Assembly: GCA_000961655.1 (NCBI GenBank)
Contig: LADR01000073.1
Location: 1 to 60,424, forward strand
Origin: Desulfatitalea sp. BRH_c12
Lineage (GTDB): Bacteria; Desulfobacterota; Desulfobacteria; Desulfobacterales; Desulfosarcinaceae
Length of the DNA stretch: 60,424 nt
Reading direction: 5' to 3'
Part shown: piece by piece, positions 16,940 through 26,499 of the stretch
Layout: every line of letters starts with the position of its first letter
How positions within the stretch are numbered: the stretch's first letter is position 1
Translations under genes and position numbers: made by a program
The notes under the pieces: model-generated
Seen by the model: only the letters and a program-made list of their open reading frames with translations
What the model was told of the DNA's origin: nothing
Database searches by the model: none

Positions 16940-18070
16940 CTATTTTACTTCAACATAGGCGCCATCACGGACTTGATACATGGCAAATCCCACGCCGATT
17001 GCATCACCGCGTTCGTCAAACTTGATGGTTCCCACCGGCGTATCGACCGCATGGGTCTGCAGCGCCTTGACGATGGCGGTGTATTCGGTGGATCCGGCGT
17101 TTTCAATGGCGCTCAACAAAGCGATGGAGGCAGACACGGCATTGTCGAAAAACGCCCCGGGATCGGAACCGAATTCGGCCTTGTGCTTCTCGATGTAGGC
17201 TTGGGTCAAGGGATTTTTACTCACATCCTTGGGACCGGTGGCATAGACGCCCTCGGCATATTTTTTGGCCACTTTAATGAAGGTGTCGTCTTTGACGCCA
17301 TCATCGGAAATAAAGATGGTGTCCATTTTCTTTTTGCGCATCAGGGTAACGATCTTGGAGGCCTCCGGATGGTATCCGCCGAAGATGATGGCCTCTGCGC
17401 CGCTTCGTTTTACCTTCTGGACGACGGCGGAATAGTCGACCGCCCCAGGGGTGATCCCTTCGTAGAGTACTAACTGGGCCCGCTTTTCCGCCTCGACGAA
17501 TCCTTTGGCGAATTCGGCCAATCCTTTGCCGTAATCGCCTTTGTCATGCAATACGGCGATCTTTTTAACTTTGAGGACGTCCAGGGCGAAATCCACTTGT
17601 TGGCGGGCCTGCGCATCGTCGGCGGCAATGGTGCGGAAAAAGTTGGGATAGTCGCCGCTTTTGGTGAGCGCCGGGTTGGTGGCCGACGGCGACATGAGAA
17701 CTGTATTGGTATCCTTGTAGATGCCCAATGCAGCCTTGGTCGCCCCGCTGCAGATATGACCGAGAACCACGGCCACGTCTTCACCGACCAGCTTGGTGGC
17801 GGTGCTGGTGGCGACCTCCGGTTTGCAGACATCGTCCTCGGTGACCAGTTCGACCTGTTTGCCCAGCACGCCGCCCTTGGCGTTGAAATCGGCCGCAACC
17901 AGCTTGGCCGCATTGATGCTGGGAAGCCCGTAGGAGGCCAGGTCTCCGCTGTGCGCGCCGGCAACCCCGAATTTGATCGTATCTGCCGCAAACGCCGCAG
18001 AACAAAACACCATGGACATGACAAGAGCGGCCATTACCGCCAACGTTTTATTCGATCTGCACTTCAACAT
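16940..18070 (-). CDS. livK: branched-chain amino acid ABC substrate-binding protein
   Basis: 376 residues with a Sec signal peptide (about 1-28, AAFAADTIKFG). Type I periplasmic binding fold of the LivJ/LivK/BraC family: GVAGAHSGDLASYGLPS start, ADFNAKGGVLGKQVELV, SPSATNPALTKSG ligand pocket, and FRTIAADDAQARQQVDFALD. Strong ribosome site AAGGAGATGAGTC. It delivers leucine, isoleucine, valine or related substrates to LivHM. First gene of the operon; the hairpin downstream is noted separately. Confidence 0.94.
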   Translation of the reverse strand: MLKCRSNKTLAVMAALVMSMVFCSAAFAADTIKFGVAGAHSGDLASYGLPSINAAKLVAADFNAKGGVLGKQVELVTEDDVCKPEVATSTATKLVGEDVAVVLGHICSGATKAALGIYKDTNTVLMSPSATNPALTKSGDYPNFFRTIAADDAQARQQVDFALDVLKVKKIAVLHDKGDYGKGLAEFAKGFVEAEKRAQLVLYEGITPGAVDYSAVVQKVKRSGAEAIIFGGYHPEASKIVTLMRKKKMDTIFISDDGVKDDTFIKVAKKYAEGVYATGPKDVSKNPLTQAYIEKHKAEFGSDPGAFFDNAVSASIALLSAIENAGSTEYTAIVKALQTHAVDTPVGTIKFDERGDAIGVGFAMYQVRDGAYVEVK

Positions 18071-18222
18071 GACTCATCTCCTTCTTCAGTTGGTTGAAAC
18101 AGCTCGACAGCTTAACAAACCAGACACTAAGCAATTGATTTTCAAACGCTCTAATCGTTCTTCATCTATGACGATTGCCGCCGTCCGTCAAGAGATCAAG
18201 TTATTCGATGTCACCGACAACT

Positions 18223-18957
18223 TCATAACACCTGACTCAAAAAAAGCCGCGTGCGTTCTTCCGTCGGAATCGTAAAGAAGTGTTCGGGCGTGCCCTCCTC
18301 GACGAGTTTGCCTTCATCCATGAACAGGACGCGATCGGCGACTTCCCGAGCAAACCCCATCTCATGGGTGACCACGCACATGGTCATGCCTTCCCGGGCC
18401 AACTGCTTCATCACATCCAAGACTTCGCCCACCATCTCAGGGTCCAGGGCGGAGGTCGGTTCATCGAAGAGCATGACCTTCGGATCCATGGCCAATGCCC
18501 TGGCGATGGCCACCCGCTGCTGCTGTCCTCCAGACAACCGGGAGGGGTACTCGCTTTCCTTCTCGGCAATGCCGACCTTTTTCAGGAGCGTGCGCGCCTT
18601 GATCTCCGCATCTTGCCGGGATCGTTTGCGAACCACCCGCTGGGCCAGGGTCACGTTCTCCAGGACCGTCTTGTGGGGAAACAGATTGAACTGCTGGAAC
18701 ACCATCCCCACCTCGGCCCGCAAAGCATTCAGATCGGTCTTGCGACCGGCCAGGTCCACCCCATCGATAAAGATGTGGCCCTCGTCGAAAGCCTCCAGGC
18801 CGTTGATGCAGCGCAGGAAGGTCGATTTCCCCGATCCCGAGGGGCCGATAACGACCACCACCTCACCCTTGCCGATATGGGCGGAAACTCCATCGACTGC
18901 CCTTACGGGCACCCCGCGTCCGGTAAATATTTTGACGACATTGGTTGCCTTAATCAC
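18223..18957 (-). CDS. polar amino acid ABC transporter ATPase (GlnQ type)
   Basis: 244 residues from a GTG start that overlaps the permease stop by 8 nt. Walker [65 protein letters not shown] and [19 protein letters not shown] are the GlnQ/HisP subfamily signatures. Last gene of a three-gene operon encoding binding protein, permease and ATPase. The substrate (glutamine, glutamate or other polar amino acid) cannot be decided. Confidence 0.94.
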   Translation of the reverse strand: MIKATNVVKIFTGRGVPVRAVDGVSAHIGKGEVVVVIGPSGSGKSTFLRCINGLEAFDEGHIFIDGVDLAGRKTDLNALRAEVGMVFQQFNLFPHKTVLENVTLAQRVVRKRSRQDAEIKARTLLKKVGIAEKESEYPSRLSGGQQQRVAIARALAMDPKVMLFDEPTSALDPEMVGEVLDVMKQLAREGMTMCVVTHEMGFAREVADRVLFMDEGKLVEEGTPEHFFTIPTEERTRLFLSQVL

Positions 18958-19921
18958 TGACCGCGAACCTCCGTTCCAGATAAAAAACCAACTGCGACAG
19001 GATGGAGGTGACCACCAGATACATGGCGGCGACTGTCAGCCAGACCTCGAAAGTGGCGAATGTACTGGTAATGATTTCCCGGCCCGATTTGGTCAGGTCG
19101 GTGATGGCGATGACCGAAACCAGGGAGGAATCTTTGATCAGACTGATGAATTGACCAGCCAGGGGAGGCAGTATGCGTTTCAATGCCTGGGGCAAAATGA
19201 TGTGAAACATGGCCTGAAAACCGTTCATGCCCAGGGAACGGGCCGCCTCCATCTGCCCACGGGAAATGGACTGGATACCGGCACGCACAATTTCGGCCAC
19301 GTATGCCCCGGCAAAAATGGCCAGGGCGCCTACGCCGGCCACGTTGCGATTGAGATTGAACACCGTGCCGATAAAGAAATAGGCGATAAAAATCTGCACG
19401 AGCAAAGGCGTGCCGCGGATGAATTCGATGTAAAGGGCCGTCAAGGTGCGCAAGGTAAGATTTTTTGAAATCCGGCACAATCCGGTGAGCAGACCGATGA
19501 CCAGCGCCAGCACACTGGCGACGCCCGAAATCCAAAGCGTCGTCCACAAGCCCCACATCAACGGTCCCAGGCGCCACTCCTGTTTGAATCCGACGGTATC
19601 CCCCATGAAGAGGTCGTCACCTTCGGAGACCCTCAACATATCCTGGTTCACCGATACCGTCATCGTTTTGCCCTCTTCCGATACCAGTCGGACCGAGGCT
19701 TTCGCGCCTTGCGCCGCGATCTCCTCCACGCGGCCGTCGAAAGGGATTTTGACGGGTTCCTCACCTTTGTAGGCGAAATATTGGGGAACCCGATTCCAGC
19801 GCCAGGCGTAGTCTATTTTACGCACGGCGCCCCACGTGCCGGCGGCCAAGGCGATGAGAATGGCCGCCAGCAGAAGGATCCAGGGGAGTTGGTGGGGCGT
19901 TTTCTTCAACGCGCCGGCCAT
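18950..19921 (-). CDS. polar amino acid ABC permease with periplasmic insert
   Basis: 323 residues against about 220 for typical GlnP. The normal five-helix permease core starts near residue 115 ([15 protein letters not shown]...) and contains [14 protein letters not shown] and the EAA-loop ([17 protein letters not shown]). The extra N-terminus is one transmembrane helix (about 13-32) followed by an ~80-residue periplasmic segment with [19 protein letters not shown], a small beta-rich region. The ATG is 2 nt after the binding-protein stop. Such long permeases are known in delta-proteobacterial transporters; the role of the insert is unknown. Confidence 0.9.
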   Translation of the reverse strand: MAGALKKTPHQLPWILLLAAILIALAAGTWGAVRKIDYAWRWNRVPQYFAYKGEEPVKIPFDGRVEEIAAQGAKASVRLVSEEGKTMTVSVNQDMLRVSEGDDLFMGDTVGFKQEWRLGPLMWGLWTTLWISGVASVLALVIGLLTGLCRISKNLTLRTLTALYIEFIRGTPLLVQIFIAYFFIGTVFNLNRNVAGVGALAIFAGAYVAEIVRAGIQSISRGQMEAARSLGMNGFQAMFHIILPQALKRILPPLAGQFISLIKDSSLVSVIAITDLTKSGREIITSTFATFEVWLTVAAMYLVVTSILSQLVFYLERRFAVSD

Positions 19922-19923
19922 GT

Positions 19924-20730
19924 TTATTGCAGCTCTTTCAACCAGGCGTCATCCACGAACCATTTGGTGTAAATTTTATCATAGGTGCCGTCCTTCTTCA
20001 CCTGGTTCAAAAAATTGTTCAGCCAGTTGGTGAAATCGAAATCCCCCTTGCGCACGGCCCATGCGATAGGCTCGAAGGTGAAGGGTTGATCCAGGTGCAC
20101 CAATTTGCCCTGACCGCGTTGGGAGATGGCCGCCGCATTGTAGGGCATATCGTAGATGAAGGCGTCGATTTTACCGTTGACCGCTTCGAGCACCCCCTCC
20201 TGTTCGGTCTCGTAGGAAATATACTTGGCCTTGGAAATCATCCGCTTGGTAGCCTGCTCGCCGGTGGTCCCCAGTTTGGAGCCGACCTTGTATTTGGGAT
20301 CGTTGAGGTCCTTGTAAGTTTTGATCTGGCCCACCAGTTCCTTGCGCAGCAGGATGGTCTGGCCGATGATGATATAGGGCTCGGCGAAGTTGATCTTCAT
20401 GTTGCGCTCCTGGGTCAGGGTCATCCCTGACATCAGGATGTCGAATTTATTGGTGAGCAGGGCGGGGATGATGCCGTCCCAGGCCGTGGAGACCAACTCG
20501 AGCTTGACGCCCATGGCTTTGGCCATCCGCTGGGCCATATCCACGTCGAACCCGATGATCTCGCCCTTTTGGTTGGTGAGCTCGAAAGGCATGTAACCGG
20601 GTTCCATGCCGACCCGCAAGGTACCCCGTTTGAGGATCTCCTCCAACGTGCCGGCATCCGCCGGCGCCGGACCGAAGGTCAAAAGGGAAGCGATGCATAA
20701 CGCCGTAACCAGCATCAAGAGTTTTTTCAT
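19924..20730 (-). CDS. polar amino acid ABC substrate-binding protein
   Basis: 268 residues from the ATG at 20730 with AAAGGAGGCTTTC upstream; the frame extends to 20838 without support. Signal peptide 1-24 ending at AGT. SBP_bac_3 fold: LRVGMEPGYMPFE, GFDVDMAQRMAKAMG, DILMSGMTLTQERNMKINFAEPY (in parts), GTTGEQATK and DAFIYDMPYN. It feeds the neighbouring GlnP/GlnQ-like transporter. Complete. Confidence 0.94.
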   Translation of the reverse strand: MKKLLMLVTALCIASLLTFGPAPADAGTLEEILKRGTLRVGMEPGYMPFELTNQKGEIIGFDVDMAQRMAKAMGVKLELVSTAWDGIIPALLTNKFDILMSGMTLTQERNMKINFAEPYIIIGQTILLRKELVGQIKTYKDLNDPKYKVGSKLGTTGEQATKRMISKAKYISYETEQEGVLEAVNGKIDAFIYDMPYNAAAISQRGQGKLVHLDQPFTFEPIAWAVRKGDFDFTNWLNNFLNQVKKDGTYDKIYTKWFVDDAWLKELQ

Positions 20731-20788
20731 GAAAGCCTCCTTTGTCTGTGCGCTGCAGGGGGCCGGCAAACGGCCCAACCATTCCATT

Positions 20789-20953
20789 TCAATACGATTT
20801 GCCCTCATCCAACAACTCTTCGATGACCATGCGTACACCTTTGCACTCCGGATTGGGGCACCGGGGCAAATCTTCCAGCGGCAGGTAGACGATGGCGTGT
20901 CTCCCGCAACGGGGGCATCTGACCTGTACAGGTTCGTTATGACCGCGCTTCAT
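20789..20953 (-). CDS. small zinc-ribbon protein
   Basis: 54 residues from the ATG at 20953. Four Cys in CPRCG (residues ~13-17) and CPNPECKG (~32-39) form a zinc ribbon, followed by an acidic helix. The longer frame to 21016 lacks a ribosome site; a weak AAGT precedes the chosen start. It lies upstream of the amino-acid binding-protein gene on the same strand with a 58-nt gap and could be its first gene. Role unknown. Confidence 0.6.
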   Translation of the reverse strand: MKRGHNEPVQVRCPRCGRHAIVYLPLEDLPRCPNPECKGVRMVIEELLDEGKSY

Positions 20954-21123
20954 ACTTGACACGCTTTTGTTGTGAGTGCATGGTACGCCGTTAAAAACGA
21001 TGCTCTCCCATAGCACAGGCGGATGCTCATCACAATATGCGCGTCAGGAAAGGCCGAATTTTCCTTTTACCCAATGTTTGCGGCGGCATTGGAAGTCCGC
21101 GGCAACCGTGAATCCGGAGTCCC

Positions 21124-22044
21124 ATGCTGAAATCGTTGCCGCTCGTCCCAGGGGACCGTCGCCGTTATCTGGCCGAATTTGCCCTGGTCATCGTCGCCGT
21201 TTTCTGGGGGGGTACCTTCCCGCTGGTCAAGGATGCCATCCAGGACACCCCCGTGATGACTTTTTTGTGGGTCCGTTTCGCACTGGCCGCCCTGCTCCTT
21301 TTCCTATGGGCCGGCCCCGCCAGAATCATTGCGCTGAGCCGCGGCGGTTGGCTGCGCGGCGTGGGGCTGGGAACCCTGCTCTTCTGTTCCTATGTCTTCC
21401 AGACCTTCGGATTGGCACTGACCTCTTCGGCCAACGCCGCCTTCGTCACCGGCCTGAATGTGGTCTGGGTGCCCCTGCTGGCCGGCCCCCTGCTGAAAAA
21501 ACCGCCCCTGGCAGGCTCGCGCATCGGTGTGGTCTGCGCGCTCTGCGGCCTTTTCATGCTCACATACCAGGAACCCTTCCGATTGAACCCGGGCGATGGA
21601 CTGGTGGTGGTCTGCTCCGTGTTCGTGGCCCTGCATATCCTCGGGCTGGATGCCTGGACCGCCGGTCATGACGGCAGAGCCCTGACCTTCGTGCAGATCG
21701 CCACCATGGCGGTTCTGGCCCTTGCCGGGAGCCTGATCTTCGATCCCGTGACCTGGCCCCGGCAATGGACGCCGGCGCTGTTCTGGGCCGTGATCATCTG
21801 CAGCGTCTTCGCCACCGTGTATGCCTTCTGGGCCATGACCGTTTTTCAAAGGATGACCACCCCCACGCGGGCGGCCTTGATATACACGATGGAACCGGTT
21901 TTCGGGGCGCTTTTCGCCATCTTTTATGCCGGCGAACGCCTGACCAACATCGCCTGGCTGGGCGGAGGGCTGATCGTTCTGGGGATGATCGTCGCCGAAG
22001 CGTGGCCGGCGCTGGCCAAGCGGACCGAAGGCTGCTGGGGTTGA
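21124..22044 (+). CDS. EamA (DMT superfamily) transporter
   Basis: 306 residues, about ten transmembrane helices in two EamA repeats. Typical motifs: FWGGTFPLVKDAI in helix 1, TSSANAAFVTGLNVVWVPLL, and in the second repeat MTVFQRMTTPTRAALIYTMEPVFGALFA. These inner-membrane carriers usually export amino acids or metabolites; the specific substrate cannot be read from sequence. CGGAG precedes the ATG. Transcribed divergently from the zinc-ribbon gene. Confidence 0.92.
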   Translation: MLKSLPLVPGDRRRYLAEFALVIVAVFWGGTFPLVKDAIQDTPVMTFLWVRFALAALLLFLWAGPARIIALSRGGWLRGVGLGTLLFCSYVFQTFGLALTSSANAAFVTGLNVVWVPLLAGPLLKKPPLAGSRIGVVCALCGLFMLTYQEPFRLNPGDGLVVVCSVFVALHILGLDAWTAGHDGRALTFVQIATMAVLALAGSLIFDPVTWPRQWTPALFWAVIICSVFATVYAFWAMTVFQRMTTPTRAALIYTMEPVFGALFAIFYAGERLTNIAWLGGGLIVLGMIVAEAWPALAKRTEGCWG

Positions 22045-22276
22045 ACTCCCGAACAGCTACGCGACGCGTGCTCACATATGAGCACCAAATTATCCTTTAT
22101 ATCGAGAAGAGCTGTCCGACCATCTGTTTTCTTGACATATCCCTCCTTTTTTTGCCATAAAAGACGCCTCGTCCAAGCTGCAACACACACGATCATGGTG
22201 CCGCTCGGGGAATGGTTTTGGTTTGGCCCCCAGAGCAATATGAACGCAGTAACTGTAACTGTCAGGAGGAGTACGA

Positions 22277-23467
22277 ATGAAGAAACAAATTGGTTGGTTT
22301 GGATTTGGCGCATTACTGTTAACGGTGCTGCTTGCGGCACCGGCTTCCGTTGGGGCCGTCACCTTTCAGGTGCCCGGCACCAACACCACTTTGGATGTGG
22401 GCGGCTATGTTAAGCTGGACATGATTTATAATGACGTGTCATCCGGGGATAACAGCCAGCTCAACATCGAGTATCTCCCCGGTTTCATTCCGGTGGACGG
22501 CACTGAAGAAGGCAAGGACGAACTGGTCTTCAACGCCCGTGAAAGCCGCTTGCGCGTAAGGACGACCACTCCCACGGCACTGGGACCGCTGGTAGCGCAT
22601 TTCGAAGGGGATTTCGACACTGAAGATCAAGGCAATCAGGGCTTCACCAACGGCCACGAATTCCGCCTGCGTCATGCCTACGGAACCCTGAAAGGCTTTT
22701 TGTTCGGTCAGACCTGGTCTTTGTTCATGCACCTGGAATCCTATCCGGAGCTCAACGATTTCGGCGGCCCCACAGGCGCCTTGTTCGTGCGTCAGCCCCA
22801 GTTGCGCTACACCTGGGCCTTGAACGACTCTAACACCCTGGAATTCAGCCTGGAAAACGCGGAGACCCGCGAAGCCACTTTGGGTAATACCGATGACGAC
22901 GATATGCCGGATTTTATTACCCGATACTCAATTAATCCCAGTTGGGGGAATCTTTCCGCCGCAGTCATCGCCAGACACCTTGTGGTTGAAGAAGGTGCAG
23001 TGGACGACTCCACTTTTGGTATAGCCGGACAGATTGGCGCCTTTGTGAAGGTCTTCGGCAAGGACAACATCTTTGGCTCCCTTACATACGGCGAGGGCTT
23101 CGGCCGCTATAGCAGCTTTGGGGCCCATGCTGATGCTTACGTGAGCGGCAATGATATTGAAGCCCTGGAACAATTTGCTGCCCTTGTCGGTTATCAGCAC
23201 TACTGGTTTGGCACGTGGCGTTCCACGGTTGCCGTGGGCTACACCAAGGCCGATGATCCCGCCGAACTAGTAGCACTATCACAAGCAGCTGCCCCAGCTG
23301 ATGACTTTTACAACGAAGAAACTTTAAGTGTTCATGCCAACCTGATGTTCAACCCGACCGAGGAAACCCGTTTGGGTATTGAGTACATCCGGGGTGAAAG
23401 GGAGACATATGCTGGCCGCGATGGTGAGTTGAACAGAATTCAATTCTCCGTGATGGTTCTCTACTAA
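22277..23467 (+). CDS. DcaP-like trimeric outer-membrane porin
   Basis: 396 residues with a signal peptide (about 1-27, ASVGA). The start of the mature protein TFQVPGTNTTLDVGGYVKLDMIYN and the ending in an aromatic strand (IQFSVMVLY, terminal Tyr) are features of outer-membrane beta-barrels of the DcaP family, with HFEGDFDTE, FRLRHAYGTLKGFLFGQTWS and LGIEYIRGERETY along the barrel. It probably mediates diffusion of organic anions such as dicarboxylates. CAGGAGG precedes the ATG. A hairpin follows the stop. Confidence 0.9.
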   Translation: MKKQIGWFGFGALLLTVLLAAPASVGAVTFQVPGTNTTLDVGGYVKLDMIYNDVSSGDNSQLNIEYLPGFIPVDGTEEGKDELVFNARESRLRVRTTTPTALGPLVAHFEGDFDTEDQGNQGFTNGHEFRLRHAYGTLKGFLFGQTWSLFMHLESYPELNDFGGPTGALFVRQPQLRYTWALNDSNTLEFSLENAETREATLGNTDDDDMPDFITRYSINPSWGNLSAAVIARHLVVEEGAVDDSTFGIAGQIGAFVKVFGKDNIFGSLTYGEGFGRYSSFGAHADAYVSGNDIEALEQFAALVGYQHYWFGTWRSTVAVGYTKADDPAELVALSQAAAPADDFYNEETLSVHANLMFNPTEETRLGIEYIRGERETYAGRDGELNRIQFSVMVLY

Positions 23468-23513
23468 ACAGTTGGGTTAAAGCGATAGCATAAGGTCACC
23501 TTACAAAGAAGAG

Positions 23514-23545
23514 CAGGCCTGCGGTCCAACAGGATCGCAGGCCTG
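23514..23545 (+). terminator. terminator hairpin after the porin gene
   Basis: CAGGCCTGCG and CGCAGGCCTG form a perfect 10-bp stem with a 12-nt loop, 46 nt after the porin stop. There is no T-run, so it may act as an mRNA 3' end stabiliser or a weak terminator. Confidence 0.55.
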
Positions 23546-23648
23546 AACAGTTCAGAGTCGGTCCAAATCGGGGTTCGGCCCGATGCTCCTGATTGTGATC
23601 GACGGAGAAGCGATCAGGAACGATTAGAATCAATCAAAGGAAACAATC

Positions 23649-24338
23649 ATGCGCAATCGATGGATCTTGACCTTCCTGCCTTTAGTCGCCGGCATGGCCC
23701 TTTTCGCCGCCATGGGGTGTTCGCAACGCATGTCCAAAAGCGACCTGCGCAATGAAGTATCCGGCACCATCTACCAGGTCAGCGAAAAGGAAGCCTTGGA
23801 TCTGCTCCACTGGGCCATGCAGGAGATGTTTCCCGAAGAGACGATCTATCGCCTGCGCAAGCCGCGCATCGGGTTTTTCGTGCATCAAAAATCGAAACCC
23901 GGCGGCGATGCCCGCTATGCCAAATACAAAGAAAAAACCTACATTTACGAAGCGGGCCTTCTCCCGGTGCAGGGCACCGGCCCTGATGGCCATCCGGTCA
24001 GCGGCTTCACTTACGCGGTCAGGGGCCAGGGCGACCTGAAAGGCGGACCCGAGAACGTGATCGAAACTGAAAAGCGCATCGAAGCCGCTTTCGAACAATC
24101 CGGCCGGGCCGTGATGGCAACCGCTATGACCGAGCGGCCGATGATGGCTATGCCGCCTCCTGTGTCGGCCGTTGAGACGCCGGACGCCGGGACGCCCGAT
24201 GCATCCGGTGATGACCCGACGCCTGCCGGGGACGATGTGTTCCAGAAGCTCGAGCGGCTCAAGGAGTTGCACGACAAAGGCGTCATCGACAAGGAGGAGT
24301 TCGAGTCCAAAAAGAAAGAGCTGCTGGACCGGATCTGA
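23649..24338 (+). CDS. lipoprotein with C-terminal SHOCT domain
   Basis: 229 residues. The signal sequence ends in AAMGCSQ, a usable lipobox. An N-terminal globular part (about 30-160) contains YQVSEKEALDLLHWAMQEMF and RKPRIGFFVHQ; a Pro/Asp/Ala-rich linker (about 165-200) leads to a C-terminal SHOCT domain (LERLKELHDKGVIDKEEFE...). SHOCT modules mediate oligomerisation or nucleic-acid/protein contacts; the rest is uncharacterised. A ribosome site (AAAGGAAAC) precedes the ATG. Confidence 0.82.
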   Translation: MRNRWILTFLPLVAGMALFAAMGCSQRMSKSDLRNEVSGTIYQVSEKEALDLLHWAMQEMFPEETIYRLRKPRIGFFVHQKSKPGGDARYAKYKEKTYIYEAGLLPVQGTGPDGHPVSGFTYAVRGQGDLKGGPENVIETEKRIEAAFEQSGRAVMATAMTERPMMAMPPPVSAVETPDAGTPDASGDDPTPAGDDVFQKLERLKELHDKGVIDKEEFESKKKELLDRI

Positions 24339-24437
24339 CGGCCAGCGATTCTTAATGAATCCCATTCCTTTAGAATCAAAACAGAATTCCAGCATAACCG
24401 ACAGCCTCCTCGATAATTGGAGACCGGAACCATCCCA

Positions 24438-25358
24438 ATGCTGCACCATACGATGCTTCGCCATTTGCCCGCCATGGGCCTTCTACTGGCCATGATCCTG
24501 TGGGCGAGTTCGTTTATCGCCCTGAAAATCGCATTCCGAACCTATGACCCCATGGTGGTCATCTTCGGCCGCATGGCGGTGGCCAGTGTCTGCTTTTTAG
24601 TCATGTACCGCTGGATCCGGACATCGATCGATTTTCGCGCCGGCGACCTGAAATACATCCTCCTGATGGCTTTCTGCGAACCCTGCCTCTATTTTATCTT
24701 CGAGGCCGAGGCGCTCGTTCACACGACCGCATCCCAAGCCGGCATGGTCACTTCCATGCTGCCCATCCTGGTCGCTCTATCGGCAGGCTGGTTCCTCAAG
24801 GAACGAGTGGAAAGACGAACCTGGATCGGATCCCTGCTGGCCGTCATTGGGGTCTTCTGGTTGACCATAGAGAGTGTCCCGTCCATGGATGCGCCCAACC
24901 CGCTGCTGGGCAATTTCTATGAGCTGATCGCCATGGTGTGCGCCACCGGGTACACCATTACCTTGAAGCATCTGGCGGACCGATACTCCCCTTTTTTTCT
25001 GACGGCCACGCAGGCCTTTGCCGGCAGTATCTTCTTCCTGCCGTTTCTTTTCCTGCCCTCCACGCAACTGCCCGTAGTGTTCAACCCCTCGGCCGGCATG
25101 GCGGTGATCTATCTCGGCGCCGTCATCACCCTGGGCGCCTATGGTTTGTACAATTTCGGCGTCAAGCATATACCCGCAAGTCAGGCTTCGGCGTTTGTCA
25201 ACCTGATACCGGTGTTCACCGTCCTCATGGGATGGATGCTTTTGGACGAATCCTTCACGCCCCGCCAGTGCCTGGCGGCCGTGACGATCATGTCGGGGGT
25301 CTTCATCAGCCAGAAGCGCAGGAAAAAACTTGCCGAGGTGCCGATTGGATCCAACTAA
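24438..25358 (+). CDS. EamA (DMT superfamily) transporter
   Basis: 306 residues from the ATG at 24438; a TTG at 24417 and an ATG at 24453 are alternatives. Ten predicted helices. First-repeat motifs are ILWASSFIALKIAF and EALVHTTASQAGMVTSMLPIL; in the second repeat GAYGLYNFGVKHIPASQASAF and NLIPVFTVLMGWMLLDE are typical. Probably an amino acid or metabolite exporter. Not closely related to the EamA gene at 21124. Confidence 0.9.
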   Translation: MLHHTMLRHLPAMGLLLAMILWASSFIALKIAFRTYDPMVVIFGRMAVASVCFLVMYRWIRTSIDFRAGDLKYILLMAFCEPCLYFIFEAEALVHTTASQAGMVTSMLPILVALSAGWFLKERVERRTWIGSLLAVIGVFWLTIESVPSMDAPNPLLGNFYELIAMVCATGYTITLKHLADRYSPFFLTATQAFAGSIFFLPFLFLPSTQLPVVFNPSAGMAVIYLGAVITLGAYGLYNFGVKHIPASQASAFVNLIPVFTVLMGWMLLDESFTPRQCLAAVTIMSGVFISQKRRKKLAEVPIGSN

Positions 25359-25500
25359 ATTGCCATACCGCATCTTTCATCCAAGCCGACAGGCCATGAC
25401 CTCGGGCATGACTTGACGGACAGGGCGATTGCCTATACAGATCGGATTTCCAAGCTGCAATGAAATCATTCCCTTTATACGTATGACAGGAGAGCGGGTC

Positions 25501-26466
25501 ATGAAAAGATGCATGTTGACAGTCTTCGCGGTGATGGCAGTTCTGGCTGCGTCCGTGGCTTATGCCGGTCCCTATCGAATTTCGGTCAGTCAGTTTGTCG
25601 AACACCCGGCATTGGATGCCGTCCTGAAAGGCTTTCAGGATCAACTCCGGGAAAAGGCGGTGGATGTGCAGTACCACATCCACAATGCCCAGGCCAATAT
25701 GGCCACGGCCAATCAGATCGGGCATCAGATCATGGGTGAAAAACCGGACCTGATCCTGGCCATTGCCACCCCCGCAGCCCAGGCTTGCGCCCAGGCCCTC
25801 AAGAAGGCGCCGCACATGCGGAAAACACCACTGTTGTTCACCGCCGTCACCGATCCGGTTGGCGGTGGGCTGGTCAAGGACCTGAAGCACCCGGGAGCCA
25901 ACATCACCGGTGTCTCCGATATGCTTCCCGTCGACCAGCACCTTCTGATGGTCAAAACCTTTTTACCCGGGATCAAACGCATGGGATTCTTGTACAGTGC
26001 CGGAGAAGTCAATTCCAAAATTCTGGTTCCCCTGTTTAAGGCCGAGGCCGCAAAATTGAAATTTGACATCAAGGAGGCGACGATCTCGAAATCCAGCGAT
26101 GTCTACCAGGCGGTGAAGAGTTTGGTGGGCCAGGTAGATGCGGTTTTCATCCCGACGGACAACACGGTCGTGTCGGCGTTGGAGGCGGTGATCAAAGTCT
26201 GCACGGAAAACAAGCTGCCCCTCTTCAACGCGGATGTCGATTCGGTCAAGCGCGGCGCCATCGCCGCCATGGGATTCGATTACTATCAACACGGATATCA
26301 GACCGGCGAAATGGCATTGCACATATTGCATGGCGCCGATCCCGCGACAACGCAAGTGGAGTTTCAGGAAAAACTGCAACTGCACATCAATGCCCAGGCA
26401 GCGGAGCAAATGGGGGTTGCCATTCCCGCGGAACTTCTGAAAAGGGCCGATCACGTCTATAACTGA
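25501..26466 (+). CDS. ABC substrate-binding protein, TrpX-like (PF04392)
   Basis: 321 residues from the ATG at 25501 (AGGAGAGCGGGTC upstream); the frame begins earlier at 25429 but without signal. Signal peptide 1-21. ABC_sub_bind fold: ISVSQFVEHPALDAVLKGFQ at the start, IGHQIMGEKPDLILAIATPAAQA, FTAVTDPVGGGLVKDLKHPG, NITGVSDMLPV, VFIPTDNTVVSALEAV. This family partners with a LivH-like permease and a LivG-like ATPase, exactly the two genes that follow, and is linked to tryptophan/tyrosine or purine-like solutes. Confidence 0.92.
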   Translation: MKRCMLTVFAVMAVLAASVAYAGPYRISVSQFVEHPALDAVLKGFQDQLREKAVDVQYHIHNAQANMATANQIGHQIMGEKPDLILAIATPAAQACAQALKKAPHMRKTPLLFTAVTDPVGGGLVKDLKHPGANITGVSDMLPVDQHLLMVKTFLPGIKRMGFLYSAGEVNSKILVPLFKAEAAKLKFDIKEATISKSSDVYQAVKSLVGQVDAVFIPTDNTVVSALEAVIKVCTENKLPLFNADVDSVKRGAIAAMGFDYYQHGYQTGEMALHILHGADPATTQVEFQEKLQLHINAQAAEQMGVAIPAELLKRADHVYN

Positions 26467-26499
26467 TCTTTCCGCAACTCAGCGAACCGGCAAAACCAC

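Noticed and set aside
20976-21671. 231-codon plus-strand ORF overlapping the EamA gene
   Set aside because: Arg/Pro-rich shadow frame of the transporter.
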